Assembly (NCBI GenBank): GCA_000632805.1
Contig: CP007444.1
Span: 4,018,772-4,082,771 of the forward strand
Direction: 5' to 3'
Source of the DNA: Dyella jiangningensis
GTDB taxonomy: Bacteria > Pseudomonadota > Gammaproteobacteria > Xanthomonadales > Rhodanobacteraceae
Length of the DNA stretch: 64,000 nucleotides
Shown here one piece after another: positions 36,268-45,812 of this stretch. The position numbers were made by a program, and so were the translations under genes. Position 1 is the first letter of the stretch. Each line of letters starts with the position of its first letter. The notes below the pieces were generated by a model, which searched no databases, was not told the DNA's origin, and worked only from the letters and a program-made list of their open reading frames with translations.

Positions 36268-37545
36268 ATGCAAGCGAAGCCGACCACCTTTCCCATGAGC
36301 AAGCCTGAACTGGACGTGGCGTTGCTGCTTTACTCGCCCGACGAGGCTCATGCGCAACGCTTTGCCATGCGCATGCGAGCGCTGGTGGAGCTGCGCTGGG
36401 CCGATAGCCGGGAGAAGCTGGCCAACCGCGCGCTGCTGGAAGAACAGCAGGCGCGCGTGTTGCTGCTGGATTTCTCCAAGGACTGCGCGGATCACGCCGC
36501 GGACATCACGCGCCAGCTCGCGTCGGTATCACCCGGCATCGTGCTGCTGGGCATCGGCTCGGCGAGCGAATCGCGCGGCGCCGGTGTGCTCGCCGCACTG
36601 CGTGCCGGTGTCACCGACTTCATCGATATCGATGCAGCGGACGACGAGCTGCTCGCCCTGCTCCGCCGTGCGTTGGCGCAAGCGAAGCACGCGCCGGCTG
36701 GAGACATCCCCGCCGCATCGCGCGGACAGCTCGTGGTCACCTGTGGCGTGCGTCCCGGCGTGGGCAGTAGCACGCTGGTCGCGCATCTGGGCGCCTTGGC
36801 GGCCGCTACAGGCAAGGCGCAGGCGGAAAGCCGCGACAACCGCGTGCTTCTGCTCGATCTTGGACATTCGCGCGGCGACGTGGCGCTCTACCTCGGTGTC
36901 GCAGGCACGTTCCGCTTTTCGGACGCATTGCGCAGCGCACATCGCCTCGACCGCACCCTGGTCGATACAGCGGTTACGCAGCATGCCAGCGGCGCATCCG
37001 TGCTGAGCCATTCGCGCCAGGTCGTTGACGGCGCCCCCGACGAGGGCGACGTGACGGCCTTGCTCGAACGACTGCTCGGCATGTTCGACGTGGTGTTGTG
37101 CGATCTGGCGGTGCACGCGCTGCCGCACTATGCGCGCAGCCTGCTGCCGATGGCCGACGAGATCTGGCTGGTGTCGGACCTGAACGTCAGCTCGGTGGTG
37201 TCGCTCGATGCCTGCCTTGTCGAGCTGGAGCGGCTGCGCGCACGCGACCTGCGCGTATCGCTGGTAGTCAATCGCCATGACGACGCCTACGCGGTGCCGG
37301 CCGCGCGCCTGGCCGAACGTTTCCGGCTGCCGCTGCTGGCCGCGTTGCCCGAGCGCTCCCGCGCCCTCGGCATGAGCGCGAGCCGCGGTGCCCTGCTGCA
37401 TGACATCTCGCCACGCGATCGTTACATCCAGGCCTTGCAGCCCCTGTTGTCGCGACTGCGGCTCAAGGGCAGGCAGATGGAAGCATCCACAGGATGGAAG
37501 AAGCTGCTCAACGTGATCGGAGGAAGGCCATGGAAACGCCGTTGA
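36268..37545 (+). CDS. cpaE: CpaE/TadZ-type localisation protein with degenerate P-loop
   Basis: 425 residues. A receiver-like N-terminal domain (LLLYSPDEAHAQRFAMRMRA, GVTDFIDIDAADDELL) precedes a MinD/ParA-like domain (VLLLDLGHSRGDVALYLG, DVVLCDLAVHALP). TadZ proteins set the polar position of the pilus. The P-loop reads VRPGVGSST (161-169), so both lysines of the usual KGGxGKT deviant Walker motif are missing and ATP hydrolysis is doubtful. The gene overlaps cpaF by 16 bases. Confidence 0.9.
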   Translation: MQAKPTTFPMSKPELDVALLLYSPDEAHAQRFAMRMRALVELRWADSREKLANRALLEEQQARVLLLDFSKDCADHAADITRQLASVSPGIVLLGIGSASESRGAGVLAALRAGVTDFIDIDAADDELLALLRRALAQAKHAPAGDIPAASRGQLVVTCGVRPGVGSSTLVAHLGALAAATGKAQAESRDNRVLLLDLGHSRGDVALYLGVAGTFRFSDALRSAHRLDRTLVDTAVTQHASGASVLSHSRQVVDGAPDEGDVTALLERLLGMFDVVLCDLAVHALPHYARSLLPMADEIWLVSDLNVSSVVSLDACLVELERLRARDLRVSLVVNRHDDAYAVPAARLAERFRLPLLAALPERSRALGMSASRGALLHDISPRDRYIQALQPLLSRLRLKGRQMEASTGWKKLLNVIGGRPWKRR

Positions 37546-38894
37546 ACTCGCCCAACGATACCCTGGCAGCTGCGTTGCGGCGCGCCGACGTTGCCTCGCA
37601 GCTCGATGGCCACAACGTGCCCTTCGAGCAGACGCAGCAGTTCCAGGACGTACTGGCGGCAGCGCATGAGTTCCTGCTCAACCGCATCGAAGACCAGCGC
37701 ATCGACATCGCGTCGTGGTCGCGCCCCACCGTGACCAGATACGTGGAGACGGAGACGGCAAGCTTCGTCAAGGAGTGGCGCATCCCGGTCAACGAAGCCG
37801 AGATGAACCAGGTATCGGGCGCGCTGGTGAAGGAACTCACCGGCTTTGGCCCGCTGGACGACCTGCTGCTCGACCCCGCTGTCGAAGACATTCTCATCAA
37901 CGGCCACGACGACGTGTACGTGTCGCGCGGCGGCGTGCTCAAGCGCGAGAACATCCGCTTCAGCGACAACGTGCACCTGTTGCGGATCGTGCGACGCATC
38001 CTCGCGCCGCTGGGCCGCCGACTGGACGATTCCAACCCGATGGTCGACGCACGCCTGCCCAACGGCGGCCGTCTCAACGCGATCATCGAACCACTCTCGG
38101 TCACTGGCCCCTGCGTTTCGATCCGCAAGTTCCGCAAGGACCCGTTCACGCCCGACGAGCTGCTGGACAAAGGTACCTTCGATCGCGCCATCCGCGCGTT
38201 CCTGGAAGCGGCGGTGCTGGGCCGCTGCAACGTGATGGTTTCGGGCGGCACCAGCTCGGGCAAGACGTCGCTGTTGAACGCGCTGGCCAGCTTCATCCCT
38301 GCCGGCGAGCGCGTGATCACCATCGAGGACACGGCCGAACTCTCGCTCAACCACCCGCACGTGGTGCGCCTCGAGAGTCGCCTCGGCAGCTTCGACGGCG
38401 AAGGCGCGGTGAGCATCCGCGACCTGGTGCGAAACAGCCTGCGCATGCGCCCCGACCGCATCATCGTGGGCGAGGTGCGTGGCATCGAAGTACTGGAGAT
38501 GCTGCAGGCGATGAACACCGGCCACGACGGCTCGATGTCCACCATCCACGCCAACTCGCCACGCGACGCGCTGTACCGCCTGGAGATGCTGGCGGGCTTC
38601 GCCGGTTTCCAGGGCAGCGAAACCAGCCTGCGCCGCCAGATTGCGAGCGCCATCGACTTCATCGTGCAGATCGCGCGGCTGAGCAACGGCCGCCGCGTGG
38701 TGGCCTCCATCTCGGAGGTCACCGGCGTGGGCGACAACATCATCACCATGCAGGAGATGTATCGCCACGAAGGCTTCATCGACCACACCGGCAAGGAAAC
38801 CGATCGCTGGCCGAGCCTGGGGCTGCAGCCACACACGCAGAAGCTGGAGCCGTTCCGCCAGTTCCTGCGCGAGGCGACGAGCGCGCGACCATGA
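37530..38894 (+). CDS. cpaF: Tad pilus assembly ATPase CpaF/TadA
   Basis: 454 residues, the hexameric secretion ATPase that powers pilus assembly. It has Walker A GGTSSGKT (239-246), an Asp box/Walker B region (MRPDRIIVGEVRGIE) and the His box (GHDGSMSTIHANSP). The N-terminal part (FGPLDDLLLDPAVEDILING) is typical. ATG 37530 has AGGAAGG directly before it; a start at 37494 would add 12 residues and deepen the overlap. Intact motifs contrast with the degenerate P-loop of CpaE. Confidence 0.96.
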   Translation: METPLNSPNDTLAAALRRADVASQLDGHNVPFEQTQQFQDVLAAAHEFLLNRIEDQRIDIASWSRPTVTRYVETETASFVKEWRIPVNEAEMNQVSGALVKELTGFGPLDDLLLDPAVEDILINGHDDVYVSRGGVLKRENIRFSDNVHLLRIVRRILAPLGRRLDDSNPMVDARLPNGGRLNAIIEPLSVTGPCVSIRKFRKDPFTPDELLDKGTFDRAIRAFLEAAVLGRCNVMVSGGTSSGKTSLLNALASFIPAGERVITIEDTAELSLNHPHVVRLESRLGSFDGEGAVSIRDLVRNSLRMRPDRIIVGEVRGIEVLEMLQAMNTGHDGSMSTIHANSPRDALYRLEMLAGFAGFQGSETSLRRQIASAIDFIVQIARLSNGRRVVASISEVTGVGDNIITMQEMYRHEGFIDHTGKETDRWPSLGLQPHTQKLEPFRQFLREATSARP

Positions 38895-39820
38895 TCCAGG
38901 CGCTGGCCCTGTTCAGCCTCGTGCTGTTGCTGCTTGCCGCGGCAATCGAGCTGTGGTCGGGGAACACGCGGCGCGTGCAGCAACAGCGCAGCCTGCAGAG
39001 CATGGAACAGCGACTCACGCTGAGCGCCGGTGGTGACGTGAATGCGTCCGCATTGCCACCCGCGCCCAAGGTGCGCCCGAAGATGGCGCAACGTATCGAC
39101 GCGATACTGCTACGCGCCGGCCTCGCCAGCGATCGCCCGTATGTGCTGCTGTTGGTCGTGCCCGGCCTCGTGCTGGCCGCACTGACGGGCTGGCGCATCG
39201 GCAGCCCGTGGGCGACGCCAATGATGCTGGGCTTGTACGGCGCCTGCGCTTGGCTGTGGCTGCGCCGCCGCATCGAGCAGCAACGCATGCGCCTGCTGGC
39301 ACAGCTGCCCGATTTCCTCGACGGCATGGTTCGCATGGCCAGCGTGGGCAACAGCCTGCCAATGGCGTTCCAGAGCACGACAAAATCCGTCGGCATGCCG
39401 CTGCGCGCGGTGCTCGACCGCACCTTGCACGGCATGCACAACGGCATGGACCTCGACCAGGCGCTGCACATGGCTGCGCGTCCCTATGCCATGGAAGAAC
39501 TGTCGCTGCTGCACGCCGTGCTAGGCATCGGCATGCGCGTAGGCGGCCGCGCCGACCAGATCCTTCAGCGCATGAGCGACTTCATGCGCGACCACAGCCA
39601 TGCCACCGCGGAACTTGGCGCCATCACCGCGGAGACGCGCATGTCCAGCTGGGTGCTGGCCTTGCTGCCGGTGGCGGTAGCCACCTTCATGACGCTGATG
39701 AATCCCGCTTTCTTCACACCGATGTTCCATCAGCCGCTGGGCCACCGGCTGTTGCTGATCGCTCTCGGCCTGGAGATCACCGGCGCCCTGATGTTGTATC
39801 GACTGGCGAGATCGCTGTGA
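38891..39820 (+). CDS. tadB: Tad inner-membrane platform protein TadB
   Basis: 309 residues with a type II secretion F domain (LLAQLPDFLDGMVRMASVGN, MRVGGRADQILQRMSDFMRD) and membrane helices at the start, at about 80-120 and near the end. ATG 38891 overlaps the cpaF stop (ATGA). TadB and TadC form the membrane platform on which the ATPase acts. Confidence 0.93.
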   Translation: MIQALALFSLVLLLLAAAIELWSGNTRRVQQQRSLQSMEQRLTLSAGGDVNASALPPAPKVRPKMAQRIDAILLRAGLASDRPYVLLLVVPGLVLAALTGWRIGSPWATPMMLGLYGACAWLWLRRRIEQQRMRLLAQLPDFLDGMVRMASVGNSLPMAFQSTTKSVGMPLRAVLDRTLHGMHNGMDLDQALHMAARPYAMEELSLLHAVLGIGMRVGGRADQILQRMSDFMRDHSHATAELGAITAETRMSSWVLALLPVAVATFMTLMNPAFFTPMFHQPLGHRLLLIALGLEITGALMLYRLARSL

Positions 39821-39848
39821 CCGCTCGCGGCGACATGGAGAGCTGAGC

Positions 39849-40793
39849 ATGGAATCCCTCGAACTCGCCGCACTTATCCTGTTCCTCGCCGGACTGGGCA
39901 TGCTCGGCGTGGACGTGGCGCGCCACTATCGTCACCGCCGCCTGCAGGGCCGGGTGATGGATCGCGCGCTGCAAGTTCCGCTCGCGGCCGATGCGGCGCC
40001 CGACGATCCTGCCGATCAACGCTGGTGGCGACGCGCGCAACGCGGCGTTGCCGCGCTGGGCGCACGCTTCGAGAACAGCCGGCTGGGCAAGGCCCTGGTC
40101 ACGGCGGAAGACCGTCTTCTGCTGGGACAGGTGAACGCGAACACCATTCAAGGTCGCGCCACCTTCCTCGGCCTGCGACTCGCGCTGGCCTTGCTGCTGC
40201 CGCTGCCGGCCCTCGCTTGGTGGCAACCTGCCGGCGCGCAGATCGCCGTCGTATCCCTGTGTGCCGTGGCGTTCGGCCTGCTCGTTCCCAAGCTGGTGCT
40301 GGGCGCGCTGGCCAAGCGGCTACGCAAGCGCACCGACGAAGAGCTTCCCCTGCTGGTGGATCTGCTACGCCTGCTGCAGGGAGTGGGGTTCAGCGTCGAC
40401 CAGAGCCTGCAGATGATCGGCGACCGCTTTCAGCACGTGATGCCGGTGTTGTCGCGCGAGGTCCGCGATGCGAACGCCAACTACGTGCGCGGCCGTTCGC
40501 GCCTGCAATCGCTGCACCGGCTCACCGAATTCGGCAACGAAGGCCTGCAAGGCCTGGTGCAACTGATCGTGCAGGTGCACGAACACGGCGGCGCGGTGCA
40601 GGAACCACTGCGCCAGTTCTCCGACCGCCTGCGCGAGCAACGCAAGCTGCGCATGAAGGAACAGAGCGGCAAGCTGTCGGTGAAGATGACCGTGGTGATG
40701 ATGCTCACCCTGCTTCCCGCGCTGATGCTGGTGCTCGCCGGGCCAGCCGTGATCTCACTGGTCGGTACCGTCGCCAAGATGAAGGGGCATTGA
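39849..40793 (+). CDS. tadC: Tad inner-membrane platform protein TadC
   Basis: 314 residues, paralogous to TadB, with a T2SSF domain (DEELPLLVDLLRLLQGVGFS, LQGLVQLIVQVHEHGGAVQE) and C-terminal helices (MTVVMMLTLLPALMLVLAGP). ATG 39849 lies 28 bases after tadB, with GGAGAG upstream. One base separates its stop from the next start. Confidence 0.93.
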   Translation: MESLELAALILFLAGLGMLGVDVARHYRHRRLQGRVMDRALQVPLAADAAPDDPADQRWWRRAQRGVAALGARFENSRLGKALVTAEDRLLLGQVNANTIQGRATFLGLRLALALLLPLPALAWWQPAGAQIAVVSLCAVAFGLLVPKLVLGALAKRLRKRTDEELPLLVDLLRLLQGVGFSVDQSLQMIGDRFQHVMPVLSREVRDANANYVRGRSRLQSLHRLTEFGNEGLQGLVQLIVQVHEHGGAVQEPLRQFSDRLREQRKLRMKEQSGKLSVKMTVVMMLTLLPALMLVLAGPAVISLVGTVAKMKGH

Positions 40794-40794
40794 G

Positions 40795-41631
40795 ATGGAA
40801 CGTCTTCACGACCGTGTCGCGCGCGGCGCTGCTCGAACACTAACCGTGCTCGCGCTGTGCATGCTTGCCGCCTGTGGCAAGACCCTGGGCGGCTATCCCA
40901 ACCATGCTGCCGAGCCATCGCTGGTCGCACCCAGCAAGGCAGCACGCGACGACCGCACGGTATACATGGACCTGATCCGGCAGATGCAGCAGCAAGGTGC
41001 CTACTACGCATCGCTGGCCCACATCGACGCGTATCGCCAGCGATTCGGCGACACCACTGAAGTGCGTCGACTGCAAGCCGATGCCCTGCGGGAAACCGGG
41101 CAGGCGGATGCTGCACGCACGGTCTACCAGGGCCTTACGGCCGGCGACCAGGCGGCCGCCGCATGGCATGGCCTGGGCTTGGTCGCCGCGCAGCAGGGAC
41201 AGGATGCCCAGGCGGAACGGGCCCTGCTCAAGGCCACTCGCCTGGACCCGGTGAACGCTGCCTATCTCAGCGACCTCGGCTACGCACGCCTTTGCGCAGG
41301 CCGCTTCGCCGAAGCGCGCGAACCGCTGGCGATGGCCGCGGAACTTGCGCCATCCAACGCCAAGGTGCTTGCGAACCTCGCGCTATGGGCCATGTTGACC
41401 GGCAACGACGCGCAGGCGGACGGCATCATGCAGCGCGCGGCCTTGCCGGCGGCGGGCCGCGACGATGTCCGCCGTTTGGCCATCCAATTGGCCGCGCGTC
41501 GCGTGCAGCCGCGCGCAACCGGTGCGGCACACCCCCCCATGACAGCCACAAGCACGCCCAAGCCGGACGTGCCCGGCAGCATGCTGCAGCGCTTTTCCGC
41601 ATCCACTCCCGCCTATGAGGCACGCCCATGA
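40795..41631 (+). CDS. tadD: TadD-like TPR lipoprotein
   Basis: 278 residues. A lipobox signal (LAAC, Cys27) is followed by TPR-like repeats (AYYASLAHIDAYRQRFGD, AAWHGLGLVAAQQGQDAQAE, AYLSDLGYARLCAGRFAEAR). TadD-type lipoproteins act as pilotins or scaffolds for the secretin. Position between tadC and tadG supports the call. The C-terminal 50 residues are low complexity. Confidence 0.88.
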   Translation: MERLHDRVARGAARTLTVLALCMLAACGKTLGGYPNHAAEPSLVAPSKAARDDRTVYMDLIRQMQQQGAYYASLAHIDAYRQRFGDTTEVRRLQADALRETGQADAARTVYQGLTAGDQAAAAWHGLGLVAAQQGQDAQAERALLKATRLDPVNAAYLSDLGYARLCAGRFAEAREPLAMAAELAPSNAKVLANLALWAMLTGNDAQADGIMQRAALPAAGRDDVRRLAIQLAARRVQPRATGAAHPPMTATSTPKPDVPGSMLQRFSASTPAYEARP

Positions 41632-42038
41632 CCCTGCCCCGCCCGGCCACTGCCCACCTCGCCCCGTTGTTCGCTCTTGCGCTGGCGATCGCGCCCGGCG
41701 GCCGTGCGCAGCAGGCGCCGCTCACCGGACAGATGCTTGCCCCGGCCACACGGCCGCCCGCAGCGGCACCCGCGTCAGCGCCCATCGCATCGCCACCGCC
41801 TACCGTCCACGACAGCGAAGCCACTTCCGACGGCGTGGGCGATATCACCCGCCGCCTGCTCGCCATGCAGGCCGCAGGTACGCAAGCCGGCAAGGCGTTG
41901 CCGATACCGGGCGCGGAAGCCTCCGCCAGCTACGCCCGCTACCTCAAGAGCTTCGAGCATCCGATTCCCGTATTCTTCGAGAGCACCGTGCCGGGCAACG
42001 CGAACGGCATGAGCGGTGGCGCCAACGGAGCGCAGTGA
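41628..42038 (+). CDS. DUF3613-like periplasmic protein of the Tad locus
   Basis: 136 residues. A signal peptide and a long Ala/Pro linker precede a small C-terminal domain (ITRRLLAMQAAGTQAG, GAEASASYARYLKSFEHPIP), which matches my recollection of DUF3613 found in Tad loci of beta- and gammaproteobacteria. ATG 41628 overlaps the tadD stop by 4 bases. Function unknown. Confidence 0.72.
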   Translation: MTLPRPATAHLAPLFALALAIAPGGRAQQAPLTGQMLAPATRPPAAAPASAPIASPPPTVHDSEATSDGVGDITRRLLAMQAAGTQAGKALPIPGAEASASYARYLKSFEHPIPVFFESTVPGNANGMSGGANGAQ

Positions 42039-42042
42039 CGCG

Positions 42043-44094
42043 ATGACCACCGCCACGATCCACGCGCCGCGCTTGCAACGTGGCTCGACCAGCGTTGCGC
42101 TGCTGCTGATGATGCTGGCCCTGGTCACCATGCTGGGCCTGGTCGAGGTGAGCTATCTGTACTGGGCCAAGCGCGACACACAGAAGATTGCCGATCTCGC
42201 CGCGCTGGCCGGCGCACAGCAAATGTCGGCGTGCGGGTCGGACGGCCAGGGCAATGCGGCGGCGTCGAACAACGCGCTCATCGAAAACGGCTTCACGCAG
42301 CCGCTGACCGTCACCTGCGGCACGTGGGATCCGATGGCCAACAGCACCACGGTGGATCACTTCACGGCGCCATCCAGCGGTGCGCCCAACGCGGTGAAGG
42401 TCGTGGCGCAGCGCTCGGTGCTCCCCATCTACGGCCTGGCCGGCGCCCTGCCGCAAGTCGGCGCCAAAGCGGTGGCGACCGCGCAACAGCCGATGGCGGT
42501 GTTCTCCATCGGCAGCACGCTCGCCACGGTCGATGAAAACGCACCGTTGGGCCAACTGCTCGCCGGCATCGGCATCGCTGTACCGCAGGCCTCGCTGGTG
42601 GGCTACAACGGAATTGCCAACGTCACGCTGACACCGTCAGGCCTGCTCAAGCAGCTCGGCGTGGAAGTGCCGGCGGATATCACGGTGGGCGGCCTCAATC
42701 AGTTGCTTGCCTCCAACGTGGGTGCGCACGCGTTGATCGACGTGCTGAACGCCGCCGTTGTCGCCGCGGGCCAGCCGCAACTGCTCGGCGCCAACACAAC
42801 GCTGCTGGGTGCCGTCACCAGCAGCCTCGGCACGCCGCCGGGACCCGTCACGCTGGGCTCGACCGGCACGTCGCCGGGCCTGTTCGCGCAGATCGTGGCG
42901 CCCGATGCCGCCGCACAGTCGGCGCTGCAGGCGCAGGTGAACCTGCTGCAACTGATCAGCACCGCCGTCGGCGTGGCCACCGGCAAGCACGCCATCGCCA
43001 TACCAGCCACCGCCCTCAACGTCCCCGGGCTCCGCGTCAGTGCCGCCGCCAGCGTGATCGAGCCACCGCAGATCGCCATCGGCGGCGTCGGTGCCACCGC
43101 ATCCACCGCGCAGGTCAGGCTGTTCCTGGACGTGCAGATGTCCAGCCAGAACGTGCCGCTCATCGGCGGCCTGGCAAGCCCGCTCATCAACATCAGCCTC
43201 AACCTGCCAATCGCCATCGACATGGTGTACGCGCAGGCCACGCTCTCCCGCTTGTGCACGCCGGGGGACACTCCGCCCACGGCCACCTTCAACGTCAACT
43301 CCGCCGTGCTGAAGACCTGTGTCGGCGGCATCACGCAGCAGGCGGCCTTCAGTACGGCCGGCAGTTGCGATGCCATCCCCGCGAGCACCGGCAGCCCCAT
43401 GCTCAGCATCACCGCGGCCGGCAAGACGCTGGCCGCACTGGGCAACCCGTTCGTCATCACCGGCCTGCCCGCCAGCGGCTCTGGCACGCTTCGCGCGGGC
43501 GATTCGGCAAACATTCCCGCCAACGGCACACCGTTGGACATTGGCACCACGGTCAACAACACGTTTTCCGCGCTCACCGCGGCGCTGCTGACCCAGACCG
43601 CCGCTTCCACCACCGGCACCCAGGCATCCAACATCGCCAGCCCGCTGTCGCAGGACATCTGGGGCGCCAACACCGTCAACTCGCCTGGCGCGCTGTACGC
43701 GGCCACCAACGGCCTCGGCGGATTCCTGCAGCAGACCACCAGCCAGTTGGGCGGAGTGCTTGGCAACACGCTTACGCTCAACGTCGCCGGCCTGCTCGGC
43801 AACGTGGGCGGGCTGGTCAATTCGCTGGGTGGCCTGCTCGGCGGCGCGCTGTGCGTGCTGCCCGCCACCTGCCAGCTGGTGCTGCAGAACGCCATGGCCG
43901 GCAGCACCGGCACCACGCCAAACGCCCTGATCAGCCTGCTCGGCTTCACGCTGCGGGACCTTCAGGCACCGCTCGACCAGGCCGGCTCGCAAGTTCTGAC
44001 GCCACTGCTTACCAACACGCTCGGCGTAAAGCTCGGCGTGAGCACGGTGACGCTGCACTCCCTGCAATGCCACGGCGTGCAATTGGTGTACTAG
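42043..44094 (+). CDS. tadG: TadG-like pilus-associated protein
   Basis: 683 residues. The N-terminal helix block (RGSTSVALLLMMLALVTMLG, then YWAKRDTQKIADLAALAGAQ) is the TadE/TadG pilus N-terminal domain. The long periplasmic or surface part is rich in Ala, Gly, Leu and Thr, with several cysteines. ATG 42043 is just after the DUF3613 gene and closes the Tad gene run. It has no von Willebrand A motif that I can see, unlike some TadG proteins. Confidence 0.82.
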   Translation: MTTATIHAPRLQRGSTSVALLLMMLALVTMLGLVEVSYLYWAKRDTQKIADLAALAGAQQMSACGSDGQGNAAASNNALIENGFTQPLTVTCGTWDPMANSTTVDHFTAPSSGAPNAVKVVAQRSVLPIYGLAGALPQVGAKAVATAQQPMAVFSIGSTLATVDENAPLGQLLAGIGIAVPQASLVGYNGIANVTLTPSGLLKQLGVEVPADITVGGLNQLLASNVGAHALIDVLNAAVVAAGQPQLLGANTTLLGAVTSSLGTPPGPVTLGSTGTSPGLFAQIVAPDAAAQSALQAQVNLLQLISTAVGVATGKHAIAIPATALNVPGLRVSAAASVIEPPQIAIGGVGATASTAQVRLFLDVQMSSQNVPLIGGLASPLINISLNLPIAIDMVYAQATLSRLCTPGDTPPTATFNVNSAVLKTCVGGITQQAAFSTAGSCDAIPASTGSPMLSITAAGKTLAALGNPFVITGLPASGSGTLRAGDSANIPANGTPLDIGTTVNNTFSALTAALLTQTAASTTGTQASNIASPLSQDIWGANTVNSPGALYAATNGLGGFLQQTTSQLGGVLGNTLTLNVAGLLGNVGGLVNSLGGLLGGALCVLPATCQLVLQNAMAGSTGTTPNALISLLGFTLRDLQAPLDQAGSQVLTPLLTNTLGVKLGVSTVTLHSLQCHGVQLVY

Positions 44095-44204
44095 GGCATG
44101 GACGGCTACTTGACCATGCAAGGCTGTCGCATAGACTGTTTCGGCTACCCGGCGAGCGGCGCCCCATCGCGTCCGCCCGGCGACAGCCAAAGGGGACAAA
44201 GGGA

Positions 44205-44918
44205 ATGAAGGTAATGACTCGCAGCGCGGGGATGCGACGCGTTTGGTTGGCCGTCGGCACCGTGGTACTGATGAACACATCCGCGTGCGCCAGCACGCCC
44301 GTCGCCAGCAGCGCCGCGCCAGCCACGGCAACCGCCGAACCGGCCGACAAAGTGCCTGCTTCCACGGTGGAAGCGCTGCGCCAGCTGATCGACACGCACC
44401 AGCTCACCGAAGTGCGCACGACCTACAACAGCACCTACGGCGCCAGCCTGCTGTTCCAGCCCGAAAAGCTCAGCTATTACGTGGCGCTGTTTCACGGCAA
44501 GGAATTCTGGCGCGTCATCCAGACCGACTCGTTCGAGCAGGCGGAGGGCGTCTATCGCACCTTCGCGCAACAGACGCAGACGCTGGCCGAAGTCGACATC
44601 GACACCATGCGCCTCGACGCCGGCAAGAAATACGCCGACCGCATGATCGCCCTCAACCAGCAACGCCTGCAGAGCCTGCAGCAGGACGCCAGTCGCCAGC
44701 AGCAACAGGCACGCGAAGTCGCCCAGCTGCAGGAACAGGCACGCCAGCAAGCCGCCTCCCTCACCGCGCAACTGCACGACACCACCTCGCAGCTCGACGC
44801 GATGAAGCAGCAGATTCACTCGCTGGAAACGATGCAGGACAACCCGAACCTCGCGCTGCCCGCACCGGCGCCGGCTGCGGCGCCCACGCCACCGCAACCG
44901 GCTTCGCCCTCGCCCTGA
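44205..44918 (+). CDS. DUF2968-like exported coiled-coil protein
   Basis: 237 residues. A signal peptide (possible lipobox Cys28) is followed by a conserved block (LIDTHQLTEVRTTYNSTYGA, YYVALFHGKEFWRVIQT) that I associate with DUF2968. A Gln-rich coiled coil (QQRLQSLQQDASRQQQQARE) and a Pro-Ala tail follow. AGGGGA is placed before ATG 44205. It is 110 bases past tadG and may be co-transcribed. No function is known. Confidence 0.7.
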   Translation: MKVMTRSAGMRRVWLAVGTVVLMNTSACASTPVASSAAPATATAEPADKVPASTVEALRQLIDTHQLTEVRTTYNSTYGASLLFQPEKLSYYVALFHGKEFWRVIQTDSFEQAEGVYRTFAQQTQTLAEVDIDTMRLDAGKKYADRMIALNQQRLQSLQQDASRQQQQAREVAQLQEQARQQAASLTAQLHDTTSQLDAMKQQIHSLETMQDNPNLALPAPAPAAAPTPPQPASPSP

Positions 44919-45009
44919 GTACCGACGGCGCGGCCGGTGTCGAAACCCGGCTGCGCCTCTTCTATTCCGATCGTGCCAACGGTGGCCGGCAGGCACGGAT
45001 CGTGGATCG

Positions 45010-45321
45010 TTACCTCGAATGCTGTCGTGCGTCCCGTAGCGACTTCAAGATCGCCAAGTCGTAACGCGCCTGCAGCACCAGCCAATAGGCCGGCGTGGGG
45101 TCCATTACGCAGGCAAGGCGCATCGCGAACCTGGCGTTGATGCGTCGCTCGCCTCGGGTGATCTGCCTCAACGTCGACACGGAAATGCCGGTGCGGCGCG
45201 CTAGCCATGCGATCGACATGGTGCGGGCCTTGAGGTGGTCGTTCAACAACACGTCGCCCGGGCTACGTAGCGGCTCCGGTGCGTCGAACTCCATCGACGG
45301 TTCGAGCTTGATGAGGCACAT
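45010..45321 (-). CDS. HigA-like XRE-family antitoxin/regulator, copy 1
   Basis: 103 residues with an N-terminal LRSPGDVLLNDHLKARTMSI, a helix-turn-helix (LARRTGISVSTLRQITRGER) and the HigA C-terminal signature PAYWLVLQARYDLA. ATG 45321 (MCLIKLEPS) has AGGAAAG upstream; an extension to 45384 is basic and unlikely. It lies 16 bases behind a paralogue in the same orientation. No HigB-type toxin frame is visible beside it. Confidence 0.82.
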   Translation of the reverse strand: MCLIKLEPSMEFDAPEPLRSPGDVLLNDHLKARTMSIAWLARRTGISVSTLRQITRGERRINARFAMRLACVMDPTPAYWLVLQARYDLAILKSLRDARQHSR

Positions 45322-45337
45322 GGGGCTTTCTTTCCTG

Positions 45338-45676
45338 TCAGGATCGATGGGATGGCGGATCGAGCGCTGCCGCCGTGGTGGCAATGCCGCGCTCCTCGCG
45401 CGCCAGGTCGTACCGCGCCTGCAGCACCAGCCAATAGAGCGCCGATGTGCGTAGCACCACGGCGAGCCGTATCGCGTGCCTGGGCGTGACGCCTCGGGAA
45501 CCGGCGAGCACTTCCTTGATGTGCCGCGCCGGGATGCCGGTGCGGCGCGCGAGCTGCGCGGGGTTCATCGCCTCCGGACGCATGTAGTCGTGCAGCAGCA
45601 CTTCACCCGGCGAACGCAGGCGCAGCGACGGATCCACGCCAAGGCTTGGCGTGAGTTTGATCAGTTCCATGGACAT
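45338..45676 (-). CDS. HigA-like XRE-family antitoxin/regulator, copy 2
   Basis: 112 residues with the same layout as its neighbour: LRSPGEVLLHDYMRPEAMNP, LARRTGIPARHIKEVLAGSR and ALYWLVLQARYDLA. The two copies share the ARRTGI turn and the WLVLQARYDLA tail but differ elsewhere, so the duplication is old. AGGGAAGGG precedes ATG 45676. Normal HigA sits downstream of higB; here the upstream side holds no small toxin-like gene. Confidence 0.83.
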   Translation of the reverse strand: MSMELIKLTPSLGVDPSLRLRSPGEVLLHDYMRPEAMNPAQLARRTGIPARHIKEVLAGSRGVTPRHAIRLAVVLRTSALYWLVLQARYDLAREERGIATTAAALDPPSHRS

Positions 45677-45812
45677 CCCTTCCCTGTCAGCTACGCCCGT
45701 ACAACCGGCGGGCGCTTACGACCATGCGTGTCAGTGATTGCCTGGTGGCAACGTCAGCGATCGCCAAGCGGCGGCGCATCGCCATGCCGGCCGATGCGCC
45801 GCGCAAGGGCGA

